Assembly: GCA_002746415.1 (NCBI GenBank)
Contig: NVXD01000001.1
Location: 186,001-250,000 of the forward strand
Origin: Flavobacteriaceae bacterium
GTDB lineage: Bacteria > Bacteroidota > Bacteroidia > Flavobacteriales > Flavobacteriaceae
DNA: 64,000 nucleotides
Direction: 5' to 3'
Shown here: piece by piece, positions 27,889-36,324 of the stretch
How positions within the stretch are numbered: position 1 is the stretch's first letter
Layout: every line of letters begins with the position of its first letter
The notes under the pieces: model-generated
Seen by the model: the letters and a program-made list of their open reading frames with translations, nothing else
What the model was told of the DNA's origin: nothing
Databases searched by the model: none
Made by a program: the position numbers and the translations under genes

Positions 27889-28980
27889 TTAATTTTTATA
27901 TAAATATGCTCCTGCCGCATTTCCCATCTTACGATGATTATGACCTATATTAGGTATAATTTTAAGCTTCCAATTAAATTGAAAGCCCATTTCCTCTGCC
28001 ATTCTTTTTGATTGTTCGTAAAAATGTTTGGCCCTTGCTAATCTATGTAGCCCTTGCTTATCCACAGTTCTTGAACGCAACAAAAGACCTCCTTGTTCCT
28101 TATCATTGTCTAGTTCACCAATGAATAGCACTAGGTTATTTCCAAAAGAAATTTTTAAATCCTCTTTTGTCAAAACACTGTTTTTTAAACCAAAAGGCAG
28201 TTCTTTATCAAAGTTAGGCAAGGTATAGGAACCCGAATTTGAAGCCAATATGCTACTAACCTTGTTGTTGGATTGAAAAATTGCAAATCGATGTAGAATT
28301 TGCCCTCCTGCTGAATGTCCAAAAATGTCATAATTGCTTTGGGTAGCACCTAAAGTACTCACGACTTTATCAAACAATCTATCAAAATCCTTATATATCC
28401 ATTCGTTTTTATTAGGGTTTATTTTAAATGAGAATTTCTCTTCGTCTAAAAAAACATGATTTAAATTCTCATCGTATGCCACACAATCTTCTAAGTTTAA
28501 ATCATAGACCAAGTTCCCTAAATGGTACCCACCATAATCATACTCTTCTTTAGGGTACATGGGCGACAGAATCAATATGCTATATTCTTCTGATTCCTCA
28601 ATCCACGCATCCCTATAGCTATCGCCATTTCGACCTGCACCTGGAATTACCAATAAGATTCTTGAATCTGCTTGGTAGTTTTTTGGTTTGTGATAGTATA
28701 TTTTTATGGTCTTGTGTTTGTTTCCATAACCACCATCCATTAAAAACGCACCTGAACCTTCATGAATTTTGATGTAATTTACATTTAAGTCTTGCGTCAA
28801 CGTATCTTTTTCCTTTACAAGTTGCATGTTGCAGTGTGGACAAACACCTGGCTCCTCAAACCTCAACCCATCACATGATAAGTCGCACGGTTTGCATACA
28901 TAATCTTCTATTTGGCTATGACTAATCTTAAAAAAAAACATAAGAAAAGCTGTAAGCAACAAGGTTGATTTTGTTCTCAT
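27889..28980 (-). CDS. secreted alpha/beta hydrolase with N-terminal metal-binding zinc-ribbon-like domain
   Basis: A 363-residue protein with a signal peptide, then a cysteine-rich segment (YVCKPCDLSC and VCPHCNMQL, residues 28-57) like the heavy-metal-binding domain of the YHS/HMBD type. An alpha/beta hydrolase domain follows. The nucleophile is in GHSAGG (near residue 222) and the last His in NIGHNHRKMG. The two parts are normally seen in separate proteins. It lies between the M56-ankyrin gene and the serine hydrolase on the same strand. Substrate unknown; a periplasmic esterase or acyl-peptidase is the best guess. Confidence 0.75.
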   Translation of the reverse strand: MRTKSTLLLTAFLMFFFKISHSQIEDYVCKPCDLSCDGLRFEEPGVCPHCNMQLVKEKDTLTQDLNVNYIKIHEGSGAFLMDGGYGNKHKTIKIYYHKPKNYQADSRILLVIPGAGRNGDSYRDAWIEESEEYSILILSPMYPKEEYDYGGYHLGNLVYDLNLEDCVAYDENLNHVFLDEEKFSFKINPNKNEWIYKDFDRLFDKVVSTLGATQSNYDIFGHSAGGQILHRFAIFQSNNKVSSILASNSGSYTLPNFDKELPFGLKNSVLTKEDLKISFGNNLVLFIGELDNDKEQGGLLLRSRTVDKQGLHRLARAKHFYEQSKRMAEEMGFQFNWKLKIIPNIGHNHRKMGNAAGAYLYKN

Positions 28981-29057
28981 TTATTTAATACTTAAAAATG
29001 TTAATCGGAAATTAGACGAGTCCAACAACGGACCCAACATATTTTATGAGGTATGGA

Positions 29058-30650
29058 TTAATCCTCTTTCTCATATCCTCTCAAAAGTTGTATCAGATTT
29101 TTATTCTTTGACATCATTGCATGATACATAGGGTATTCATCCCCTGGAGATGTTAGATAAGGGTCGGCACCATTTTCCAACAATACTTTGGACACTTCAT
29201 AATGCCCACTTCTAACAGAATTTATAAGAGGTGTTCCATCGGCAGAAACTTGAATATTAACATCAGCACCTTTATAAATAAGATAGTTTACAATTTTAAG
29301 GTGACCTCTCTTAGCAGCAACTAACAAGGCCGTTCCATCTCCTGATACTTTCCTGTTTATATCGGCATTATTATCCACTAAATAAGTGGTAAAATGAAAG
29401 TGATCATTTGCTGAAGCAGCCATTAAAGGTGACTCATCAGCACCATCATGAAACTCAACATCTGCATTTGCTGCAACCAATAGCTTCCCTATTTCAAGGT
29501 TACCTAATCTTGCAGCAGCAACAAGTGGCGACCGTGGTTCACCATCTCCTCTATACAAACAATCAGGATGTGTTGCCCTCAGTATTTCCTTAACGCTATC
29601 TACGTCTTCAGATATTACAGCTCTGAGCAATGCCTTACAGTCATCCTCCAGAACCAGATTGTTTTGGGTTTCATTATTTTGATATAAAGGGGCTTCAATT
29701 TCATTATCCATACTTGTAGAGACAGGGGTGTTCATGGATAACAACAACATAAATGCTACTGGTGCAATAAAAGCATATTTCCAATAATTGTGCGGATTTG
29801 ATTTTTTTATACTCATTTTTAAAATTCGTTGTTTGATTAATGATTGATTGTAATTTGTAGTAATCGTAAGTGGTTTATTAAAAGTCGCTATTTTTAATAG
29901 GTTCATCTGATAGCCATCTTTTTCCATTGATGCTCCAGTAACCAAAAGATCGTCTGTTTGGTATTCAAGGTTTTTCTCCACTTCCTTCCTAAACATCCAT
30001 AAAAAGGGATTGAACCAAAGTAGCATCAGTACCATTTCAGAAAGCAATAAATCTATGGTATGCCATTTTTTTACATGGATTTTCTCATGGGCTAGTATTT
30101 GTTCATAGGTATCAAAATCATAAAGCGCTGGGTTTATGAAAATGTACCTAAAAAAAGAACAAGGCTCTTTAACAAGCTGAGTATTTACAATAGTATAATC
30201 TGTATCCTTTACCTTGTCGGTGCTTTTGATTACCTTTAAAAGTATACTTACAACCTGAGTAAGTAGATTTAGGAATAAAACAAGTACTCCAAAATAGTAA
30301 ATCAAAAGAAACCAGTATGCTATTCCCCTTTCACCACTTTTATCTGGCACACCTTTGGCATTCTGATTCGCTTCTAAATGAGATTCATGGCTTGCGTTTT
30401 TTGAAAGAATAGTTTCCGATGGTAAAATAGCGGGTTCACTAAAATCGATTTTATCAATTGTTTTTGAAACAAATCCCTGCTCTTGAACAAGTCTAGGCAG
30501 AGACACAAATGGTAGCACAAACATGAGTACAAGACATCCCAAAAGATATATTCTATTAGCGGTAAAAAAACTCTCTCGCTCTAGAAGTATTTTATAAAAT
30601 GCCAATAGAATTACAAGAACAAATGAAGCCTTTAATAATAGTACCAACAT
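29058..30650 (-). CDS. BlaR1-like M56 metallopeptidase fused to ankyrin repeats
   Basis: A 530-residue membrane protein. Residues 1-300 are a BlaR1/MecR1-type M56 peptidase with several helices, the zinc motif HEKIH (188-192) and the third ligand in EKNLEYQTDD (about 229). Residues 338-525 are about five ankyrin repeats (for example SPLVAAARLGNLEIGKLLV). They take the place of the beta-lactam sensor domain, and one helix (about 293-309) would put them outside the membrane. It follows blaI by four bases. It probably cleaves the BlaI-like repressor when an unknown envelope signal is met. Confidence 0.88.
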   Translation of the reverse strand: MLVLLLKASFVLVILLAFYKILLERESFFTANRIYLLGCLVLMFVLPFVSLPRLVQEQGFVSKTIDKIDFSEPAILPSETILSKNASHESHLEANQNAKGVPDKSGERGIAYWFLLIYYFGVLVLFLNLLTQVVSILLKVIKSTDKVKDTDYTIVNTQLVKEPCSFFRYIFINPALYDFDTYEQILAHEKIHVKKWHTIDLLLSEMVLMLLWFNPFLWMFRKEVEKNLEYQTDDLLVTGASMEKDGYQMNLLKIATFNKPLTITTNYNQSLIKQRILKMSIKKSNPHNYWKYAFIAPVAFMLLLSMNTPVSTSMDNEIEAPLYQNNETQNNLVLEDDCKALLRAVISEDVDSVKEILRATHPDCLYRGDGEPRSPLVAAARLGNLEIGKLLVAANADVEFHDGADESPLMAASANDHFHFTTYLVDNNADINRKVSGDGTALLVAAKRGHLKIVNYLIYKGADVNIQVSADGTPLINSVRSGHYEVSKVLLENGADPYLTSPGDEYPMYHAMMSKNKNLIQLLRGYEKED

Positions 30651-30654
30651 GGGT

Positions 30655-31017
30655 TTATGATTTTTGTGATTTAATTATCTTGACCAGCTCTTGCACTTCC
30701 TCATCAGTTAGTTCTTCTTCTTTGGCAAAATGCGCTATCATCTTAGGGAAAGAGTTCCCAAAATACTTTTTCTTGATGTTCACCAAATGTTCGTCCCTAT
30801 ACTCCTCAATGGGCACCGCAGGACTATATTGGTGTGTATTTCCCAACATTTCAGATACGAGAAATCTTTTCTTTACCAAAATCTTTACCATTGTGGCCAC
30901 AGTGTTGTAGTGGGGTTTTGGATCTGGTAATTCTTCTATTATATCACGAATAAAAACTGTTTTTAGTCGCCATACAATCTGCATAATTTGATCCTCTCTT
31001 TTAGCAAGTTGCTTCAT
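30655..31017 (-). CDS. BlaI/MecI/CopY family transcriptional repressor
   Basis: A 120-residue winged-helix repressor. The N-terminal domain has the recognition region PKPHYNTVATMVKILVKK, and the C-terminus provides a short helical dimerisation segment. Homologues bind TACTA-type dyads and are inactivated by cleavage by a partner M56 peptidase, here the next gene. Two matching dyads lie just upstream of the start, so it should repress itself and the operon M56-ankyrin, hydrolase and serine hydrolase. Confidence 0.92.
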   Translation of the reverse strand: MKQLAKREDQIMQIVWRLKTVFIRDIIEELPDPKPHYNTVATMVKILVKKRFLVSEMLGNTHQYSPAVPIEEYRDEHLVNIKKKYFGNSFPKMIAHFAKEEELTDEEVQELVKIIKSQKS

Positions 31018-31042
31018 TGTTTTCTCAATTAAAGCTCAAACA

Positions 31043-31058
31043 TACTAATATTTTAGTA
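31043..31058 (-). promoter_or_regulatory. BlaI-like operator 1
   Basis: TACTAATATTTTAGTA: two perfect 6-base arms (TACTAA/TTAGTA) around a 4-base centre, 26 bases upstream of the blaI-like start. It resembles the BlaI/MecI operator type. Confidence 0.6.
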
Positions 31059-31062
31059 GAAG

Positions 31063-31078
31063 TACTAATTTATTAGTA
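31063..31078 (-). promoter_or_regulatory. BlaI-like operator 2
   Basis: TACTAATTTATTAGTA: two perfect 7-base arms (TACTAAT/ATTAGTA) around TT. Its centre is 20 bases from that of operator 1, so both sites lie on the same face of the helix. Confidence 0.6.
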
Positions 31079-31163
31079 GATAAATGAAATAACTCGATTA
31101 TGTAGGCAAAGCAAAAATTTATGATCTTTCAACTCCTATGATTATCAAGTTTATGGTGACATA

Positions 31164-31754
31164 TTAAAACTGCACTCCAAAACTAATCCCTAAAGAATTC
31201 ACTATGAAAGTGCGAGGTCTCTCATCTATGCCTCCTATTAACGGTTTTGACCCATCAAGCTTTAAGTGATTTTGTTCTTTAAACAGATGCTAGACAACAG
31301 CAAATTCTTTTTTCTTTAAAAAGGGAAAAGCAAAACCAAACCTAGCGTTAGCTCCATTCCTAAATTTATCATTATTTATGGTGAAATTATTTGCAGCATG
31401 CATATAAACATAGATTTCATTTTTATTTACAAAATAGTACTTTAACACGCCACCAAACTTTAAAAAAACATAGCTTGGTTTAGTTTGCGTCTGGAACCCT
31501 CCTAAAACACCAATACTAAATTTTTTAAAAAGTAAATAATTGTAATCCGCTTGTATAGCAAAAGACCGCAATAAAAAACCATTATAAAAAAAATCTTCCT
31601 TAAAAAAATGATTTTCCGAATTATCATAAGAATAGGTAGCATTATTCGGAAACACAAAATCTATTTGGGCTGAAGAAATCCACTTTTCTTGTGCTTGAGT
31701 AAAACCACAATTAATAATTAGATACAGTCCTATTCCTATTTGTTTTATCATCAT
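31164..31754 (-). pseudogene. outer-membrane beta-barrel protein gene interrupted by an amber codon
   Basis: The frame begins with a signal peptide (MIKQIGIGLYLIINCGFTQAQ; ATG at 31754 or 31751, TTG at 31772 less likely) and reads as alternating barrel strands until a TAG at 31290-31292. Beyond it the same frame stays open for 41 more codons and ends in TAA at 31164. The last residues, FIVNSLGISFGVQF, are a typical terminal barrel strand with C-terminal Phe. So the gene looks like a roughly 196-residue barrel cut by one nonsense change. A sequencing error could look the same. Confidence 0.7.
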
Positions 31755-31778
31755 ATAAAATTTATTATTCAATTCTCG

Positions 31779-32363
31779 CTAACGAATCAATCGACTACCT
31801 CTCGATTTCCCATACCGTTTTGCCAATCCATAAAAGTCGATTTCATAATGGGTAAACTTCCTGTAGTTCACATTGGAAATTGGTGAAAAATCTACACTAA
31901 ACTTTCCTCCCTTACCATTTAAGGAATTAGAATAACTAACCAAAAAATCCTTGTCATCAAACATCTTCACTTTTATGATGTGAGCGTTTTTCTTATTATA
32001 CTTTTGGGCAAAATAGAGTACCTCTACTTCTTTAGGATTGAGTTGATACGTAACCACAAATTCTTTTTTAGAACTGCCAATAGATTTTAAAAAATCAAAT
32101 CCAGATTTATACAAATTTTTAATATTTGAATCTGATAAAATGCTGTTTCCGACCGTAATGTTAACTTTTATATCCTTAATAAAACCTGTATATTTTTGCA
32201 AAGGAATGTAGATGTTTAAAACATCGGCATCGGCAAACTTGAAAAATGGAATCTTATTCTTTTTTATTTTTAATGTAGTTGGATACCAAAGATTATTAAA
32301 AGTTGTTCCCATATAATTACTACTAAAGGATAAGTTTTTTGTGTAGTAATTGTTATCATACAA
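31779..32363 (-). CDS. unrecognised protein, possibly the severed C-terminal part of the upstream lipoprotein
   Basis: A 194-residue open frame without a signal peptide. Its first possible start is TTG (32363) and its first Met is at residue 18. It is in the same frame as the lipoprotein gene upstream; only a TAG at 32388-32390 and eight sense codons separate them. Strand-rich sequence (LNIYIPLQKYTGFIKDIKV) and a basic C-terminus are all that can be said. Either it is a separate gene with a weak start, or both frames were one gene of about 555 codons. Confidence 0.45.
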   Translation of the reverse strand: MYDNNYYTKNLSFSSNYMGTTFNNLWYPTTLKIKKNKIPFFKFADADVLNIYIPLQKYTGFIKDIKVNITVGNSILSDSNIKNLYKSGFDFLKSIGSSKKEFVVTYQLNPKEVEVLYFAQKYNKKNAHIIKVKMFDDKDFLVSYSNSLNGKGGKFSVDFSPISNVNYRKFTHYEIDFYGLAKRYGKSRGSRLIR

Positions 32364-32387
32364 AAAGATTGGTTTTTGAGATTTAAT

Positions 32388-33446
32388 CTAATCTGAGTGA
32401 ATATTGGAAGGTTGTTTTTGTCTAAATATTTCAGGTGCGGGGACATCATACTTCAATAAAATTTTATTGATTCCTAAATGGATTTCATCTGCATTTGACT
32501 TCCACCAAATGCCAAACCTTCTTCTCTGTGTTTTGGTTAAAACTCCCGCAGATTTGTAGAAACCCCAACTTTGATCCCAAAATTCAGTTTTAATCCTATG
32601 TTTGCTATCAAAATTGTCAATACAAACTAAACTATTACCAAAAAGCCCTGGAAATGTTGGCTCTTTTATGCCACACTTTTTTAGATTAGTAATAACATTC
32701 TGCAATTTTATTTCTTCAGATAATGCACTACCAGTTGTAGTCCAATTAATACCTGGGAAACCTCTACCGCCGCCATAATAACCAAACTTCCCTAGCGCCC
32801 TTACATATTTAGAAATCCTTTCACTAATTCTCGAATAACCACCTCCAACAAGTCTGATATTGTATGCGTTGAAGTATGATTTATTTGAGCTCTCAAGTTT
32901 TAAATTTTCTAAGTATTGAAATAAATGTAAAGAGTCCTTAACATGTACCATGAATACACCACTATCATTTATTATCTTGTATAAGATATCATTTACTATA
33001 ATTTCGTTGTTTTCGTTTACAAGAGAGGCAAAAGCAGGATCTATAATAAATTCGTCATCATTAACAACACTTTCTTTACTGAAATTAATTGATGATTTAC
33101 GCAACTGTCTTTTTTGCATCAATTCCTTTGAAAATTTTGCTTGGAGCCCCTCATTATTAGGGTTGACAATAGCTTTATGGGAACGAAACCCAACAGCATA
33201 CAATTTTTCAAAATCACTTGCTATTTTTTCTGGCGCTCCATTTTGAAGTTCTTCTATTGTTTTATTCAATGACGCCGTTGAAGTAAATACAAATCGCCCG
33301 TTTCTTATTATTTTTTCAACCTTAGCTTCTGGTTGTTTATCCAATTCATCGGTACTTGTAATTTCAATTGGCATAATATCCTTATCACAAGAAAGCACAC
33401 AAAAAGCCAAAGCAAGAACAATCCATTTCCAATTAAAATATGACAT
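32388..33446 (-). CDS. lipoprotein of unknown function
   Basis: A 352-residue protein with a clear lipobox (CVLSC, Cys20). The rest is polar, with a glycine-rich stretch near 215-235 (LGKFGYYGGGRGFPG) and a region with five close tryptophans and basic residues (EFWDQSWGF, RRRFGIWWK). I recognise no family. It ends at a TAG after which the frame reopens into the next frame. It is followed by an outer-membrane barrel gene that also carries an amber codon, so this may be a decaying two- or three-gene surface locus. Confidence 0.65.
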   Translation of the reverse strand: MSYFNWKWIVLALAFCVLSCDKDIMPIEITSTDELDKQPEAKVEKIIRNGRFVFTSTASLNKTIEELQNGAPEKIASDFEKLYAVGFRSHKAIVNPNNEGLQAKFSKELMQKRQLRKSSINFSKESVVNDDEFIIDPAFASLVNENNEIIVNDILYKIINDSGVFMVHVKDSLHLFQYLENLKLESSNKSYFNAYNIRLVGGGYSRISERISKYVRALGKFGYYGGGRGFPGINWTTTGSALSEEIKLQNVITNLKKCGIKEPTFPGLFGNSLVCIDNFDSKHRIKTEFWDQSWGFYKSAGVLTKTQRRRFGIWWKSNADEIHLGINKILLKYDVPAPEIFRQKQPSNIHSD

Positions 33447-33555
33447 AATTAAGTTTCGTTTATGAAACTAAATTATGCCTGTAATTGTCCGTTTTGTAGT
33501 GTAAATTAATAAGCGGTACTAACTATGCAATTGTTTCGGTTTGCATAAGGAAGGC

Positions 33556-35115
33556 CTACCAAATTCGTTGCACTTCACCAATCTCAAAGTCTTTAAACAC
33601 AATACCCCTCTCCGAAGTATTTTCGAGTACCACATCCGTATAAAATTCGTTGGGAAAAAGCTGGGCAGTCATCACATATTGCCCTTCATTTATAAAGACC
33701 TCAATTGAGGAATGATCCATTAGAATACGGACTTCATAAGTCTCTTCAGGCAAACTGGGAATGGGCATTTTTTGAACACTTGCAAAGTCCTCTTGAAAAT
33801 CTGATTTACCAGAATTCGTCCGATCCAATAAAAATTCTTTTTCTTCCTCCAACATGCTAAGCACCACCTCCTCACCCAAACTGTTCCTGAATTTTATCCT
33901 AAAATCTTTAGATTGCGTTGTGAATCGCAGATCGCTCTGCATTAAATGATCCGAAGAGACTGTCTCCTTTTCACCCGCAACAACCGTAACATTCTTTTTC
34001 TCCTCTTTTTTAATAATTTTTTCAATATTGCTTACTGGATAGTTTATTAAATCATACCCATTCCCAACTTTACGAAGTGATAATTTTCTTGGTACTGTCA
34101 TGGCACTACGCCATTTTTCCGTTGGCGTTTCTTGGCCATAGAGCCAATTGCTCATCCATCCTATAAAAATACGGTCCCCATTGGGCTCATTACTATAGGT
34201 GACCCCAGCATAATTATCGGTACCCCAATCCAACCATTTATGTGCGACCTGATCTGTTGTAAAAGTCTTTCCGTCAAAATCACCTATAAAGTACTGAGTA
34301 CTGCTACCTCCATTTGGTCCGCCTGGATTTATGCTTATAAATAAAACCCATTTTTCCTCTTCACTGTCCTCTACCTCTAGTTTAAACAAGTCTGGGCATT
34401 CCCAAACGCCCCCATGAGCACCCACATCCTTGCCAAATTCACCTGTCAATTTCCAAGTCTTTAAATCCTGAGAGCTGTAGAACTGGGCGTAATCCCCTGC
34501 AACCAAAGACATTATCCAAGCTTGCGAGTCTTCGTGCCACATGACCTTAGGGTCTCTAAAATCCTTAATATCGGTGTTCCCAATTACGGGGTTATCCGCA
34601 TATTTGGTCCAGGTGTCACCATTATCCAAACTATAGGCAATACCCTGAGTTTGATAATCCGTTCGACCTGCCTTTTCTCCATCCATATCATGATAGGTAT
34701 ATATAGCTACCAAGGGTGGATTTTCGTCCGTTCCAAAACCTGATGTATTATCCTTGTCCAGTACAGCGCTCCCCGAAAAAATATAACCAAGTTTATCAGG
34801 GTAAAGGGCAATAGGCTTGTGATTCCAGTGAACCAAATCTTCACTGGTTGCATGCCCCCAATGCATTGGGCCCCATACGATACTGTCAGGATAATATTGA
34901 TAGAACAGATGATAGACACCCTTATTATAGACCATTCCGTTAGGGTCGTTCATCCACTTTTCTTCTGGCGTAAAATGAAACTGTGGCCTATACGTTTCAG
35001 CATAGTATTCCTGTGTTGTATTTTCTAATGTCTTTTGTTTTGAGTCTTTGTCAATGCAAGCCGATGATACTACAAGAAGTACCATGAAAAGCATAAGGGC
35101 GGTCATTTTTTTCAT
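33556..35115 (-). CDS. GH32 glycoside hydrolase (levanase/invertase type), lipoprotein
   Basis: The ATG at 35115 gives 519 residues; the longer frame starts with TTG at 35142. A lipobox (SSAC, Cys20) anchors it. The GH32 motifs are WMNDPNG (residues 54-60, nucleophile Asp57), FRDPK (transition-state Asp) and ECPDLF (acid/base Glu), followed by a C-terminal beta-sandwich. It cleaves beta-fructosides such as sucrose, levan or inulin. No SusC/SusD pair, fructokinase or transporter is next to it, so it is an orphan enzyme here. Confidence 0.95.
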   Translation of the reverse strand: MKKMTALMLFMVLLVVSSACIDKDSKQKTLENTTQEYYAETYRPQFHFTPEEKWMNDPNGMVYNKGVYHLFYQYYPDSIVWGPMHWGHATSEDLVHWNHKPIALYPDKLGYIFSGSAVLDKDNTSGFGTDENPPLVAIYTYHDMDGEKAGRTDYQTQGIAYSLDNGDTWTKYADNPVIGNTDIKDFRDPKVMWHEDSQAWIMSLVAGDYAQFYSSQDLKTWKLTGEFGKDVGAHGGVWECPDLFKLEVEDSEEEKWVLFISINPGGPNGGSSTQYFIGDFDGKTFTTDQVAHKWLDWGTDNYAGVTYSNEPNGDRIFIGWMSNWLYGQETPTEKWRSAMTVPRKLSLRKVGNGYDLINYPVSNIEKIIKKEEKKNVTVVAGEKETVSSDHLMQSDLRFTTQSKDFRIKFRNSLGEEVVLSMLEEEKEFLLDRTNSGKSDFQEDFASVQKMPIPSLPEETYEVRILMDHSSIEVFINEGQYVMTAQLFPNEFYTDVVLENTSERGIVFKDFEIGEVQRIW

Positions 35116-35200
35116 TTTTAAAAAATTTAGAATGCCTGTCAAGCACGAATTTCAAGAACGCCTAAAATAGTATCTTTACGGCATTAAAATGTAATATACG

Positions 35201-35692
35201 ATGCGATTTATTTTCATCATTACGGCATTCCTTTTTTTAGCAACTTCGGTTCGTTCCCAAAAAAAGCTAGATAAGGTATTGGAAAAACTCAATAAAGAGA
35301 GCGTTCCCTACATTCAGGTGGAAGAACTTTCTACTATGTCGAATGTTATTTTATTAGATACGCGTAAAAAAGAGGAATTCAATGTGAGCCATCTTAAAGA
35401 TGCCGTTTGGGTGGGCTATAAGCATTTTGAAATCGAATTAGCAAAAAAGAGCATTCCAAATGCTAATAGCACCATCGTTGTTTATTGTTCTATTGGAGTT
35501 CGTTCTGAAGATATCGGTGAAAAGTTATTGAAGGCTGGTTTTAACAACGTCCATAATTTATATGGAGGCATATTTGAATGGAAAGAAAAAGGGAATATTG
35601 TAGTGGATGACTCTGACAATGAAACACAAAAAGTTCATGTATATAGTAAGCATTGGGGTAAATTATTGACAAATGCCGTTAAAGTATATTAA
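35201..35692 (+). CDS. secreted rhodanese-like protein
   Basis: A 163-residue protein with a signal peptide (ending near ATSVRSQ) and one rhodanese domain. The active-site Cys96 is in VVYCSIGVRS; the LLDTRKKEEF and NLYGGIFEWKEKG segments are typical. It may carry persulfide sulfur or act in arsenic or thiol chemistry. Its stop overlaps the start of the TIGR04282-type transferase (TAATG), making it the first gene of the arsenosugar block. Confidence 0.85.
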   Translation: MRFIFIITAFLFLATSVRSQKKLDKVLEKLNKESVPYIQVEELSTMSNVILLDTRKKEEFNVSHLKDAVWVGYKHFEIELAKKSIPNANSTIVVYCSIGVRSEDIGEKLLKAGFNNVHNLYGGIFEWKEKGNIVVDDSDNETQKVHVYSKHWGKLLTNAVKVY

Positions 35693-36324
35693 TGAAGCAA
35701 GTGAATAAAGAAAAGCACAATTTACTATTGATTTTTACCAGAAACCCTGAGTTAGGCAAATGTAAAACAAGATTAGCAGCAGTTGTAGGTGATAAAGTTG
35801 CTCTGGAGATTTATAGGTTTTTGTTGCAGCATACTGTGAAGTTTTCCAAAAACATTAAGGCCCAAAAAGAGGTATATTATTCTGAGGAAATATGGGGCAA
35901 TGACATCTGGGACAATGACATTTTTGATAAAAAATTACAACAAGGATTAGATTTAGGAGAACGGATGTCAAATGCTTTTAAAACCGGATTTAAAGCCGGG
36001 TTCAATAAAATTATAGTTATTGGAAGTGATATGTACGACCTCTCTACGATTGAGATGGACTATGCTTTTGAACAACTAGACACACATGATTATGTAGTAG
36101 GGCCAGCCGAAGATGGCGGTTATTATTTATTAGGAATGAAGACTAGTACACCTAACTTATTTAAAAACAAAGATTGGGGTAAAGAAACGGTCTTACAGGA
36201 CACCCTTAACGATTTAACAAATAGAAAAGTTAAAATATTAGACATTAAAAATGATGTTGATCATTACGGAGATATTAAGGACATTGAAATCTTTCAGCCC
36301 TTTTTAATAGACATTAAAATATGA
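35692..36324 (+). CDS. TIGR04282-type arsenosugar glycosyltransferase
   Basis: A 210-residue GT-A-like nucleotidyl/glycosyl transferase with FTRNPELGKCKTRLA near the N-terminus, GSDMYDLS as the DxD-like region and GPAEDGGYYLLGM. This is the family named after its place in arsenosugar clusters. It overlaps the rhodanese stop by one base and the nucleoside phosphorylase start by four, so the order is translationally coupled. It probably adds the sugar-linked aglycone to the arsenic-ribose core, but its acceptor is not proven. Confidence 0.88.
   Translation: MKQVNKEKHNLLLIFTRNPELGKCKTRLAAVVGDKVALEIYRFLLQHTVKFSKNIKAQKEVYYSEEIWGNDIWDNDIFDKKLQQGLDLGERMSNAFKTGFKAGFNKIIVIGSDMYDLSTIEMDYAFEQLDTHDYVVGPAEDGGYYLLGMKTSTPNLFKNKDWGKETVLQDTLNDLTNRKVKILDIKNDVDHYGDIKDIEIFQPFLIDIKI

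Noticed and set aside
31164-33446. Reassignment of TAG to an amino acid
   Set aside because: TAG ends comEC, argC, the small gene before lpxB and the TIGR04283 transferase at the expected places, so it is a working stop here.
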